From positions 2,480,001 through 2,544,000 of the forward strand of contig OY763926.1 of the NCBI GenBank assembly GCA_963667715.1: 64,000 nt of DNA. Reading direction: 5' to 3'. This document shows positions 44,776 to 54,130 of this stretch, in pieces. Position numbers and translations under genes: made by a program. The notes under the pieces were generated by a model. The model was not told the DNA's origin and searched no databases. It saw only the letters and a list, made by a program, of their open reading frames with translations. Each line of letters begins with the position of its first letter. Positions within the stretch are counted from its first letter, which is position 1. Source of the DNA: JAFGDI01 sp963667715. Lineage in GTDB: Bacteria > Planctomycetota > Phycisphaerae > Sedimentisphaerales > SM23-30.

Positions 44776-45639
44776 ATGTACTCAGTTGTAATAGGTTCAC
44801 AGGGAATGCTGGGCAAAGAGCTGGTAGCAATTCTGGAAGCTCGCGGGCTGGAATCTGTATATGCAGATATTGCCCCGGGAGACGGTCAGGTTAAACTGGA
44901 CATAACAGACAGAAGTGCTGTGTCTGAGCTTATCAGCAAATATAAACCTGAAGTAATATTCAACTGCTCTGCATATACAAACGTTGACCAGGCGGAAGAA
45001 CAGGAAGAAATTGCCGCAGCAATAAATGGCTATGGAGTCGAGAATATCGCTTTAGCTGCTAAAGACAATAACGCCCTGCTTGTACATATCAGTACTGATT
45101 ACGTTTTTCCAGGTGACAATGATAAGCCATACCTACCTGGCGATCCAACGGCCCCACAAGGCTCCTATGGCAGAACTAAACTGTTAGGTGAGCAGCTAAT
45201 CGAAAAAACCGGCAGTAACTGGCAAATAATCAGAACAGCCTGGCTCTACGGTCCACAAGGCAAAAATTTCGTAGAGACTATTGTGTCATTAGCAAAGACA
45301 AGAGACAGCTTAAAGGTTGTAAACGATCAGACAGGATGTCCAACCTGGGCACCAGATCTGGCAAAGTGTATGGCTGATATGGCAAAGTATGGTAAGACAG
45401 GGAAATACCACTTCTGTAATGGGCCGCAATGTACATGGTACGATCTTGCCAAGGAAGCTGTAGCAAGAGCAGGAATTAATTGCAACATAGAACCGTGTAG
45501 TTCTGATGAGTTTCCACGACCAGCTAAAAGACCGGCATGGTCTGTGCTTGACAGCTCCGAAACCTATAATGCTATCGGCTGGCAGCCAAGAAACTGGCAG
45601 GAAACAGTCGCAGATTACGTTAAGACTCTTAACACATAA
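44776..45639 (+). CDS. rfbD: dTDP-4-dehydrorhamnose reductase
   Basis: The 287-residue short-chain dehydrogenase-type product has an N-terminal GSQGMLGKELVAILEARG, the typical VIFNCSAYTNVDQAE, HISTDYVFPGD and the Y-x3-K pair in GSYGRTKLLGEQ. It would make dTDP-L-rhamnose for surface polysaccharide. AAGGAT precedes the start. The other rml genes are not in the window. It is convergent with the histidine kinase, with only 15 bases between stops. Confidence 0.92.
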   Translation: MYSVVIGSQGMLGKELVAILEARGLESVYADIAPGDGQVKLDITDRSAVSELISKYKPEVIFNCSAYTNVDQAEEQEEIAAAINGYGVENIALAAKDNNALLVHISTDYVFPGDNDKPYLPGDPTAPQGSYGRTKLLGEQLIEKTGSNWQIIRTAWLYGPQGKNFVETIVSLAKTRDSLKVVNDQTGCPTWAPDLAKCMADMAKYGKTGKYHFCNGPQCTWYDLAKEAVARAGINCNIEPCSSDEFPRPAKRPAWSVLDSSETYNAIGWQPRNWQETVADYVKTLNT

Positions 45640-45654
45640 GCAAGAGTGAATTGG

Positions 45655-48408
45655 TTAGCCGGTTATCACCTTATCTTTTGATTCGGATTTTTCATTTGCT
45701 ACATTGATGTCAACAGGTATAGTCAGGACAAATTTTGATCCTTTACCTTCCTGGCTATATGCAATGACCTCTCCGTGCATAAGGCGAGCCAGTTTACGAG
45801 TTATACTCAGCCCTAAGCCACTACCTTCTAATGCGGCGTTACCTGCTCTGGATGACTGGACAAATGGTTCGAATACACTCATTAACTGTTCCTGAGATAT
45901 TCCCATACCGGTATCGATAACAGCAAATGATATTAACTCTTCGTGTTTTTCATCCTGATGGCTAGTTACTTCTACGTATATGCCGCCTTCTTTGGTGAAT
46001 TTTACGGAGTTAGCTACCAGATTAATAAGACATTGCTTCAAATGCTGCATATCAGTATTCAATATACCGGGAATATTCCCAATCTTTTTGATCTCAAACT
46101 CTAATCCTTTATCCTGCACCTGATGTGATATGATCATTTCAACATTGTTCAAAATATCATTCAATGCAAACTGCTCAGGATTTATACTTATTTTACCAGA
46201 CTCTATCTTAGATAAGTCTAGTATATCATTTATAACACCAAGCAAATGCTTACCGCTAACACGAATCTGATCTACATAATTGCATGCATCTTCAGGGAGA
46301 TCTTCCATATGCAGAACATTGGCAAATCCAATAATAGCATTCAGTGGTGTTCGGATCTCATGGCTCATGCAAGTTAAGAATTCACTCTTAATATGATTAG
46401 CAATTTCAGCTTCTTTAGCCTTATAATTGGCCTCATTCAGCTGACGCTGCAATTTAAAGATCATCTCATCAGCATTATTCAATGCATCAACAGCAAGAGT
46501 TCTTGATTTTTCGAGATCTTCGCGAGATTTTATCTCCTGGCTGGTATCACGAACAACAGCCTGGTAGAACATTTTGCCATTTAATGAAAACTTCGTGAGT
46601 GAGATCAATGCAGGGAATGTCTGGCCTGTGTTTCTTAAGCAGTTCCACTCAAATACACAAACACTTCTCTCTTTAACCGCATCAAACATTTCACGCACAG
46701 CTTCAGAACTGATAAGCCTGCCACCCTGATCAGAACTGGAAATATCCCTGAAGCGTTTTGTCTTTATCTCCTCATTATTTTCAGAGCCAAATATTTCAAG
46801 CGAACGATTATTACAGTCAATTACCACTCTCTCTTCATCAAATATAAGGATCGCATCACCTGAATATTTATACACTGAGTAATACTTGATCCGTTCATTT
46901 TCCAGCTCTATCTCAGTATCTTTCGTCGAAGTGATATCTTGAACTATACCATACTTACCAACAATATTACCAGTAATATCATATTCATTACTGGAATTTA
47001 TCATTATATATCGTTCCTGACCTTCAGATACAATTTTGAACTCATCTCTGGTGACTTCAAGCTGCTCTTCCATAGCTCTGGCAATACTTTCTTCCAACAT
47101 TTCCTTGTCTTCAGAAGAAATATTAAGCATCATATCATCGAAGCCTACTTTATCGCTGAAATATGGAAGTCCAAGCACTTCAGCCGCTTCAGGGCTGACA
47201 GTGTATTTATTGGTTCTGCCGTCATAGCTCCAATAACCTACCTTTGCAACAGTCCAGGCTTGCTGACGATGCTGACGGGCATGTACGTCCTCTGTAACAT
47301 TCTTTAATACGCTCCTTAGAGTTAAAGGAAGCCCTTCAACACTTCTGACGCAGGTAGTACAATCTTCAATCCAGATAATAGAACCATCCCGAGCGATCAG
47401 GCGATAAGGGTTATGCACCCATTTATCCTGGGTTGTATGATACATATATCCTTTATTTTCATCCTGAAGCAAGTGCAGGTCATCAGGATGGATAAATGAA
47501 TCAAAATTCTTATCGCCTGATATAATGGAATTTACATTATAGCCTAATACATTAATAATATTGCCTGATACATATGATACCGGATAAGAATCCTCATTTT
47601 CGACATCTCTTACAATTGCCAGCATATCACTGGAAGCAATGATTTTACTTATATTATTAAGGCTGTCTTGTGCCTGATACCTTTCGCTTATATCGTAAAA
47701 GCTTAATACAAAACCTTCATATTCACCTTCAGTATTTTTTATAGCAGATATATTAACCTGATACCATTTCTCTTGACTGTCAGAATATACATCGCCCTGC
47801 ACTGTCTTGCCTGAATTTATTACATCGTTTAACGGAAAGTGCTGACAACTATTCCAAAAACTATCACATTGCGTATTATTATCAAGATTACGTGTGAAGC
47901 CTAACATATCCAATCCGGCTGGATTGACCCACTCTGTCTTGCCTTCAGAATCTAAAAAAACCAGGCCAACAGAGATGTTTTCGGTAATCATTTTAGATTT
48001 GAATGTGCAGTCTTTAATATCACCAATGATAATATTAAACTTTTCGCACATATTGGCGATTTCGTAACCTACAGTCATATCTGGGATAGGCTTGTAGTTA
48101 TTAGTGAAAGTCATCTCCTGTAAATGGTCTGAAATGTGCTTTACAGACGCAACTGCATGTACCCGGCCATAATAATAGACAAAATAACAAACACCAATAA
48201 GAATAACAGTATTAATAAGTAGGCCGAATGCCAGTTTGCCGGAATTTATCAGATTACCACCCTGCCCATCCATATAGTTATAACCGATGAGCAACTGCTC
48301 AGCATCTTCATAGCTAAGGGAACTAGAGTAGTAGAAAACAACATTAATGATCATTACAGCCAATAATGTTGTAAATAGTAATATTTTACGTTTTCTCTGA
48401 GTGACCAT
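45655..48408 (-). CDS. Membrane PAS-domain sensor histidine kinase
   Basis: The 917-residue product has two membrane segments (about 10-30 and 60-80) flanking a short periplasmic loop, then four or five PAS domains (about 130-660, e.g. VFLDSEGKTEWVNPAGLDML, WSYDGRTNKYTVSPEAAEVL and ILIFDEERVVIDCNNRSLEI). The HisKA domain has S-H-E-I-R-T-P with the phosphorylated His at about 687. The HATPase has NLVANSVKFT, D-T-G-M-G-I and GSGLGLSITRKLARLMHG. There is no receiver domain and no adjacent regulator gene, so it is an orphan kinase. The signal is unknown. The ribosome site is weak. Confidence 0.93.
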   Translation of the reverse strand: MVTQRKRKILLFTTLLAVMIINVVFYYSSSLSYEDAEQLLIGYNYMDGQGGNLINSGKLAFGLLINTVILIGVCYFVYYYGRVHAVASVKHISDHLQEMTFTNNYKPIPDMTVGYEIANMCEKFNIIIGDIKDCTFKSKMITENISVGLVFLDSEGKTEWVNPAGLDMLGFTRNLDNNTQCDSFWNSCQHFPLNDVINSGKTVQGDVYSDSQEKWYQVNISAIKNTEGEYEGFVLSFYDISERYQAQDSLNNISKIIASSDMLAIVRDVENEDSYPVSYVSGNIINVLGYNVNSIISGDKNFDSFIHPDDLHLLQDENKGYMYHTTQDKWVHNPYRLIARDGSIIWIEDCTTCVRSVEGLPLTLRSVLKNVTEDVHARQHRQQAWTVAKVGYWSYDGRTNKYTVSPEAAEVLGLPYFSDKVGFDDMMLNISSEDKEMLEESIARAMEEQLEVTRDEFKIVSEGQERYIMINSSNEYDITGNIVGKYGIVQDITSTKDTEIELENERIKYYSVYKYSGDAILIFDEERVVIDCNNRSLEIFGSENNEEIKTKRFRDISSSDQGGRLISSEAVREMFDAVKERSVCVFEWNCLRNTGQTFPALISLTKFSLNGKMFYQAVVRDTSQEIKSREDLEKSRTLAVDALNNADEMIFKLQRQLNEANYKAKEAEIANHIKSEFLTCMSHEIRTPLNAIIGFANVLHMEDLPEDACNYVDQIRVSGKHLLGVINDILDLSKIESGKISINPEQFALNDILNNVEMIISHQVQDKGLEFEIKKIGNIPGILNTDMQHLKQCLINLVANSVKFTKEGGIYVEVTSHQDEKHEELISFAVIDTGMGISQEQLMSVFEPFVQSSRAGNAALEGSGLGLSITRKLARLMHGEVIAYSQEGKGSKFVLTIPVDINVANEKSESKDKVITG

Positions 48409-48703
48409 AATATCTGCTTTTCCAGACAGTTAATGGAGCTTAACACTTCTAACCTGAATAATTGAACTGCCTTAACATAAATAACAATAACTTCTTACTC
48501 CATAACATGTTTATCGACAGGAGATAGGAGAGCATTAATATTATTCCAGACTGAATGGTTCAAAAAATACATAAAGAATATCAGCAACAGATAAGTCTCG
48601 ATACTACAGTTAGTTGCATATGTAAAAAAAAATAATATTATATTAGTAAGCTTAAAAGATTTTCAACAACCACAAGCAGGTCCAATAAAACACAATGTAA
48701 TAA
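48409..48703. other. Gap upstream of the histidine kinase
   Basis: I see no gene or repeat here. It should hold the kinase promoter on the minus strand, and the pepA terminator lies at its right end. Confidence 0.4.
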
Positions 48704-48738
48704 TAAAAAAAGCTGAAAGAGTAATGCTCCTTCAGCTT
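48704..48738 (-). terminator. pepA terminator
   Basis: On the minus strand AAGCTGAA (48738-48731) pairs with TTCAGCTT (48717-48710), and a T run follows (48710-48704). Confidence 0.88.
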
Positions 48739-48767
48739 CTTTTAAGTTCAAATAGGAAAACTGCAAA

Positions 48768-50279
48768 CTAACAGTTTTTGAGATATTCTACTATTGTCCG
48801 AACGATGAAACCTGTGCCGCCGGCGGCCATGGTATCGTTAGAAGTTTTAATATCTGAAACACCAGCTATGTCGATATGAGCCCAAGGAACATCTTCGCCA
48901 ACAAATTCACGAAGGAATGCAGCAGCGGTTGCAGAACCGCCATCACGTCCGCCAATATTTCTCATATCAGCACATTCGCTCTTAAGCTGGTCACGATACG
49001 GCTTATCGCAAGGCAAATGCCACACCGGCTCGCCAGCTGCAGCGGAAGCTGTCTTAAGTGCGGTAACAATATCGTCATTATTAGCAAATAAACCGGCCTT
49101 GTGAGTGCCAAGAGCAATTATACAGGCACCGGTAAGAGTTGCCATGTCAACGATCGCCTTTGGCTTTAGATTTTTCACTGCATATGACAGGGCATCGCAA
49201 AGGATCATTCTACCTTCGGCGTCAGTATTTTGGATTTCAACTGTCTTGCCGCTATATGTCTTGATAATATCGCCAGGACGATAGCTATTGCCGTCAGGCA
49301 TGTTTTCGGCTGCCGGAACAAGAGCTACGACGTTTTTAGCCAGTTTCAGACTGGCAACCGCCTGCATAATACCAAGAACATTACAACCGCCTGATTTATC
49401 GAATTTCATATCGTGCATACCGGCACCAGGCTTAATACACAATCCGCCACTGTCGAATGTAACGGCCTTACCAACAAGAACCAGATCAGGAGTTTTTGTA
49501 GCCTTTTTGCCGTTATACTCCAGCATGATAAGGCGGGGTTTACTAACAGAGCCCTGCCCAACAGCTAAAATACCACCCATGCCCTGCTTAACCAGCTCTT
49601 TGTCATCGAAGATCTTACACTTCATGCCAAACTTACGGGCCAGCTTCCTGGCTTCAGCTGCCAGAGTAACCGGGTTGATCTCGCCGCCACTTTTATTAGC
49701 AAGGGAGCGACTATAGTTCTGACCTTCCGCCTGCAGGATACCAACTTTAGCACCTTTACGCATTGCAGTAAGATCATTTTTATTCCAGGCGATAATAGAT
49801 GCTTTTAGTATACCATCTTTGCCAGATGGGCTCGAAAGCTGTTCGGTATACTGATAACGGCCAAATACCAGACCTTCAGCAATTACCTGTGCTTTAGCTT
49901 CCGGGCAGGTGCCTTTTGGAACATCCATGCAGATAGCAACACTGGCAGCTTTGATATTATCAGCCTTACGTATCGCTGAGGCAGCAGCGGCACGAATAGT
50001 ATCAAGCTCAAAATCATCTCGCTTGCCAAGTCCGGCAAGTAGTACCCTGCTGGCTGATTTTGCATCTGCATTATAGATCAGTACAGACTCTTTGGCTTTA
50101 CCTGAAAAATCTTTCAGATCGTATACGCGTTTAATATTTCCGCCAGTTTTTTTATCCAGTGCCGAAAGGTCACGCGGCATGGTATCTGTTTCAAAGACAC
50201 CAACTACCAGCAATTCATCTTTTATCGTATCAAGTTCCTTATATTGAACTGAAACATTTACTGTTTTCTGTTTAGCCAT
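48768..50279 (-). CDS. pepA: Leucyl aminopeptidase (M17 family)
   Basis: The 503-residue product has the M17 metal-site motifs VGKAVTFDSGGLCIKPG and the signature NTDAEGRMILCDALSYA. D-K-S-G-G-C-N-V-L-G gives a further ligand. The N-terminal domain is weaker, as usual. The enzyme releases N-terminal residues from peptides in the cytoplasm. GGAG precedes the start by a suitable distance. Monocistronic, with its own terminator. Confidence 0.95.
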   Translation of the reverse strand: MAKQKTVNVSVQYKELDTIKDELLVVGVFETDTMPRDLSALDKKTGGNIKRVYDLKDFSGKAKESVLIYNADAKSASRVLLAGLGKRDDFELDTIRAAAASAIRKADNIKAASVAICMDVPKGTCPEAKAQVIAEGLVFGRYQYTEQLSSPSGKDGILKASIIAWNKNDLTAMRKGAKVGILQAEGQNYSRSLANKSGGEINPVTLAAEARKLARKFGMKCKIFDDKELVKQGMGGILAVGQGSVSKPRLIMLEYNGKKATKTPDLVLVGKAVTFDSGGLCIKPGAGMHDMKFDKSGGCNVLGIMQAVASLKLAKNVVALVPAAENMPDGNSYRPGDIIKTYSGKTVEIQNTDAEGRMILCDALSYAVKNLKPKAIVDMATLTGACIIALGTHKAGLFANNDDIVTALKTASAAAGEPVWHLPCDKPYRDQLKSECADMRNIGGRDGGSATAAAFLREFVGEDVPWAHIDIAGVSDIKTSNDTMAAGGTGFIVRTIVEYLKNC

Positions 50280-50550
50280 ATTATAAATCTCCTGTAACTA
50301 AGCAATTATAGCTATATTATTATTTCATAATGGATAATACCCCAAGAGCCTCCATATTTCAAATATATCCTTATCATTTATCGAGAAAATAGTCTTATAA
50401 CTTAACTTCCCGGCCATAAGAAAGATTATTTTGTCTTTTTACTTATTGTTTTGTGTAAGTTTACTAATTTCATGGTCCATTACGACCGAAAGATATTATG
50501 ACAGGACGTTTGTAGAAAATTACTTAGAAAAAGCTAAGAGGATTAGAAAA
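50280..50550. other. Gap between pepA and the HDOD gene
   Basis: A frame opens at a TTG at 50431 in phase with the HDOD gene and encodes a hydrophobic stretch. It lacks a ribosome site, so I leave it out. The promoters of both divergent genes should lie here. Confidence 0.4.
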
Positions 50551-51486
50551 ATGAGCGAATATGACCAGATGACCGAACAAAACATTGATTCATCAGTCGC
50601 ATCACCCATGGAGCCCCACAAGCTCATAAAGATATTTGAATCAGCAGAAGATCTGCCGACACTGCCTGAGGTGGCATTAAAGCTGCAGGAAGTTGTTGAT
50701 GACCCTTACAGCGATGCCCGCGACGTGGCAAAGATAATTGAAGATGACCCGGCGATATCTACCAAGGTATTGAGAATGGTTAATTCAGTTTTCTATCGCC
50801 CTGCTCACGGAGAAGAGATCACCCAGCTCTCGCCAGCGATCGCAAGACTTGGTTTTATTACCATTACCAATATCGCTCTGAGTACCAGCGTATTCCAGGC
50901 GTTCAGCAAAACTCAGCTGCCGGTCTTTGACCGCCGTGAATTCTGGCGTCATTCGATCACAGTTGGTATCATCACCGCCACTCTTTACGATTTCTGTGCC
51001 AATCACATTGACCAGAGAGTGACAAGAGACATTGCTCACCTGGCTGGTATCGTGCACGACATGGGTAAGATCCTATTCGAGAAATACGCTAACAAGCAGT
51101 TCCATCAGGCGGTCAAGAGTGGTAAGCTCCTGGAACTTCCGCTTGATAAAGAAGAGGCCCGTTTCGTTGGCATGAGCCATAATGAAGCTGGTGCCTGGCT
51201 GGCTGATAAATGGCGTCTGGGTGAAGATCTCAAAGCGGTTATCGAATATCACCATGACCCGGCAAGCTGTACGGAAGAAAAACATCTGCCGCTTATCAAA
51301 CTGGTTCATCTGGCTGACTATATCTGCCATAACCAGAAGATCGGCGACAGCGGTAACTACTGTGCAGTTTACGACAGCAGTATCCGTGAAGAATTTGGCC
51401 TGACTCCGGAAAAGATAGCCGAGATCATGGACATAGTAGAGATAGAAACATCAAACTCAGAAATATTACTGAGTCTGGCAGAATAA
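50551..51486 (+). CDS. HDOD-domain signalling protein
   Basis: The 311-residue product is one HDOD domain with a short N-terminal extension. Typical motifs are DLPTLPEVALKLQEVVDDP, ISTKVLRMVNSVFYR, HLAGIVHDMGKILFEKYA and IEYHHDP. I chose the ATG at 50551, with AGAGG about 10 bases before it. The HD residues of the catalytic HD-GYP type are only partly kept, as expected of HDOD proteins, which mostly act as regulators. Its GC content is higher than that of its neighbours. A terminator follows. Confidence 0.9.
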   Translation: MSEYDQMTEQNIDSSVASPMEPHKLIKIFESAEDLPTLPEVALKLQEVVDDPYSDARDVAKIIEDDPAISTKVLRMVNSVFYRPAHGEEITQLSPAIARLGFITITNIALSTSVFQAFSKTQLPVFDRREFWRHSITVGIITATLYDFCANHIDQRVTRDIAHLAGIVHDMGKILFEKYANKQFHQAVKSGKLLELPLDKEEARFVGMSHNEAGAWLADKWRLGEDLKAVIEYHHDPASCTEEKHLPLIKLVHLADYICHNQKIGDSGNYCAVYDSSIREEFGLTPEKIAEIMDIVEIETSNSEILLSLAE

Positions 51487-51515
51487 GAGCTCATTTCATA
51501 AGTAGAAAGTATAAA

Positions 51516-51546
51516 AGCACCGTGGTTTGACCATGGTGCTTTTTTT
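51516..51546 (+). terminator. HDOD gene terminator
   Basis: AGCACC(G)TGG pairs with CCATGGTGCT around TTTGA, followed by a run of T. Confidence 0.9.
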
Positions 51547-51868
51547 ATGCGCAGATCTCTATTGAATTCTTTTTTAGACGGGATAAGCGCCCGGGTACGG
51601 GCTGGATTTTTACGCTGGATTGAGTAAGTATTACGCTAATCAGTATATACTTAACCTTCCCCGATTGCGTGGGACATAGAAAGTTATATTTCTTATTTCA
51701 ATAAACCAGGTTGACCGCCATTGGAGAAGGTAATATATTTACAGCTGAGCCAATCCCCACTCAATCTGTCGAATAATCCAGACCGAAGGTCGGTTATCCT
51801 GTCTAAATAATATTCCTGCATCTCCAAAGAAGCCGCCCCCCTAATTACTAAATCCTAACTTCTAAATT
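51547..51868. other. Gap without genes; higher GC, small hairpins
   Basis: I find no frame of note. A GACC-GAAG-GGTC hairpin lies near 51780. The right end has a pyrimidine-rich stretch (about 51848-51868) resembling that at 53111-53137. The function is unknown. Confidence 0.4.
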
Positions 51869-53011
51869 CTAGATAGCTGCTATCGTATCGCTGCAGAGTT
51901 TTTTCTGGCCGGGATCGGTTAGTTTCTTCTGGGCACGCAGGAGCAGCTCTTTACCGCGTTCGGGTTTGGATAGATAGCGGGCATAGATAAGGCCGAGCAT
52001 AAGTTCGATCTGCTCGATGAACGGGTAATTACCATACTTCTCGAGAAAGAGCTCATAGGCCCGGGCCGCCTGCGGATAGGCTCCGGTCTGCATGAGTTTA
52101 TTTGAGATATCCAGCTGATGCTGACGCGGCATAAAGGCAGAATCATCAACCTCGAGCAGCTCAGTGTAGACCTCTGCGGCCATGGCAAGATTACCGCCAT
52201 AGATACGATCGCAGATATTCTTACGCAGCTCTTCGACTCGAGCAGCCTTTTCCGGATCAACATCAGAGACCTTCACATCAACCTTCGAGGTATTACCGCC
52301 GAAAGGATCGTAACCGCCACTGGTAGCAGCCCGGAACTCCTGCCTGCGTTTCCAGCGATTGAGCATGGCCCAGAGATCGAACTGGCTGCGCGGGAGGAAT
52401 TTATAATGCAGCAGGGTCAGAGTTACCACAATCCCGAAGATATAACCGGTAATATGGGCATCATAAGCAACTCCATCACCGGTAAGGAGCAGATTATCGA
52501 CGATGATCAGCTTGAAGATGATAAAATACAGGGCCGACACTTCCAGCGTACCGATAAAGAAAAGCACATAGAGCACATTCACCCTGGTCATCGGGAACAG
52601 TACCATATAGGCCCCTGTTACCGCCGCCACAGCTCCTGAGGCGCCCAGCACCGGCCCGGAACTCAAGACCGCATGGCCCAGCCCGGCAAAGACACAGCCC
52701 GCCAGATAAAATATCGCATAGCCGCGATTGCCCAGCTTATCGTTTACATTATTCCCGAAGATATACAGAAACAGCATATTACCAATAATGTGCATCCAGC
52801 TGCCGTGCAGGAAGCCGTAAGTTATAAACTGGAACAGAAACGGCGCTTCGGGATGAAGCATAAAATGACGAAAGCCGCTGCCCTCGCTTGCATGATTACC
52901 GCCTTTTACCGCTACCATAAGGAACAGTAAAAAATTGATCATGATAATGCCATAATTCACCAGCGGCGGTTTGCTTAACCTGTTGTCAGTACCAATTGGC
53001 AATATAAACAT
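51869..53011 (-). CDS. Rhomboid-family intramembrane serine protease with C-terminal helical domain
   Basis: The N-terminal 200 residues form the rhomboid core: HIIGN at 74-78 in helix 2, the catalytic Ser in GASG (S125) and a later H in HITGYIFG (about 184) completing the dyad. A linker and a helical region of about 150 residues follow, with TPR-like pattern (AARAYELFLEKYGNYPFIEQ). The 380-residue length reflects this extension. The enzyme would cleave membrane proteins within the bilayer. The gene is clearly more GC-rich than most of the window. A hairpin at 53026-53065 lies in its leader. Confidence 0.92.
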   Translation of the reverse strand: MFILPIGTDNRLSKPPLVNYGIIMINFLLFLMVAVKGGNHASEGSGFRHFMLHPEAPFLFQFITYGFLHGSWMHIIGNMLFLYIFGNNVNDKLGNRGYAIFYLAGCVFAGLGHAVLSSGPVLGASGAVAAVTGAYMVLFPMTRVNVLYVLFFIGTLEVSALYFIIFKLIIVDNLLLTGDGVAYDAHITGYIFGIVVTLTLLHYKFLPRSQFDLWAMLNRWKRRQEFRAATSGGYDPFGGNTSKVDVKVSDVDPEKAARVEELRKNICDRIYGGNLAMAAEVYTELLEVDDSAFMPRQHQLDISNKLMQTGAYPQAARAYELFLEKYGNYPFIEQIELMLGLIYARYLSKPERGKELLLRAQKKLTDPGQKKLCSDTIAAI

Positions 53012-53025
53012 AATTTATCTCAATG

Positions 53026-53065
53026 TGTAACCGTACACAGTATGTACATAAATAACACGGTTACA
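53026..53065 (-). other. Hairpin in the rhomboid gene leader
   Basis: TGTAACCGT (53026-53034) pairs with ACGGTTACA (53057-53065), with a smaller GTAC/GTAC stem inside. On the minus strand a T run precedes it rather than follows, so it is not a terminator for that strand. Confidence 0.5.
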
Positions 53066-53144
53066 AAAAAAAGGAGCTAGAATATAGTAACCCGGAATCA
53101 GCAATAACCAACTCCTGACTTCTAAACTCTAACTCCTGTTAAAA

Positions 53145-54017
53145 TTAAAGTAGACCGTAGTCCTTTAGAACTGTGGTAAGTTTAACTCTGGCAGCATCAT
53201 CAAGAGGAATCATAGGCAGACGCAGCTCTTCAGAACACATACCCAGCATGGCCATAGCAGCCTTGATAGGTACAGGGTTGGTTGACAGACCCAGCAGAGC
53301 ACTGCCAAGCTTATAGAGCTTATCATGCCACTTGCGAGCTTCGACGAAATCACCAGCGGCAATAGCATCGGTCATCTTGCGAACATCTACCGGAACAATA
53401 TTAGCAACCACAGAGATAACACCCTGACCGCCAACAGAAGCAAGCGGTAGAGTCAGACTGTCATCACCAGAGAGAATTACAAGATCACAGCCGCTAACAG
53501 ATATTGAAGAGGCCTGATCCATCTTGCCGGTAGCTTCTTTGATACCAACGATATTTTTATGCTGAGCGAGCCTGATAATGGTATCCGGCTCCATATTAAC
53601 TACACAGCGACCAGGAATATTATAAAGGATGATCGGCAGGTCAACGGCATTAGCAATTGCCATGAAATGCTGATACATACCCTCCTGGCTTGGCTTATTG
53701 TAATAAGGAGTAACCTGTAAGGTTGCGTCGACACCAACTTCTTTAGCATAGGCAGTAAGTTCAATAGCTTCTTCGGTACAGTTTGAACCAGTACCGGCAA
53801 TAACTGGAATGCGTCCAGCAGCCTTCTCAGCTACAAACTTTATCACTCCTTTATGCTCGCTTGTACTGAGAGTTGGCGACTCACCAGTAGTTCCGCATGG
53901 AACCAGACAGTTAGTTCCACTTTCAATATGGAACTCAACCAGATCAGCCAGTCTGTCATAATCGACCTGACCATTATTAAATGGAGTTACTAAAGCTACC
54001 ATTGAACCAGTAAACAT
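53145..54017 (-). CDS. dapA: 4-hydroxy-tetrahydrodipicolinate synthase
   Basis: The enzyme condenses pyruvate with aspartate semialdehyde in lysine and peptidoglycan precursor synthesis. The product is 290 residues from the ATG at 54017, where GAGG lies 6 bases upstream; an in-frame start at 54086 has no such site. Motifs are NCLVPCGTTGESPTLS, the catalytic Tyr region VTPYYNKPSQEG, IILYNIPGRC and the Schiff-base Lys in VGIKEATG. It lies between the parvulin and rhomboid genes on the same strand. Confidence 0.96.
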   Translation of the reverse strand: MFTGSMVALVTPFNNGQVDYDRLADLVEFHIESGTNCLVPCGTTGESPTLSTSEHKGVIKFVAEKAAGRIPVIAGTGSNCTEEAIELTAYAKEVGVDATLQVTPYYNKPSQEGMYQHFMAIANAVDLPIILYNIPGRCVVNMEPDTIIRLAQHKNIVGIKEATGKMDQASSISVSGCDLVILSGDDSLTLPLASVGGQGVISVVANIVPVDVRKMTDAIAAGDFVEARKWHDKLYKLGSALLGLSTNPVPIKAAMAMLGMCSEELRLPMIPLDDAARVKLTTVLKDYGLL

Positions 54018-54130
54018 AAAAACCTCGCTTATTATTTTACTTATCTTATATTTTTGTCTAAGCCAGCTGAACGTCTCGAAGGACACCTTCAGTGAACATA
54101 ATGCCAGCCTAAACTACTTACTTAATTGAT

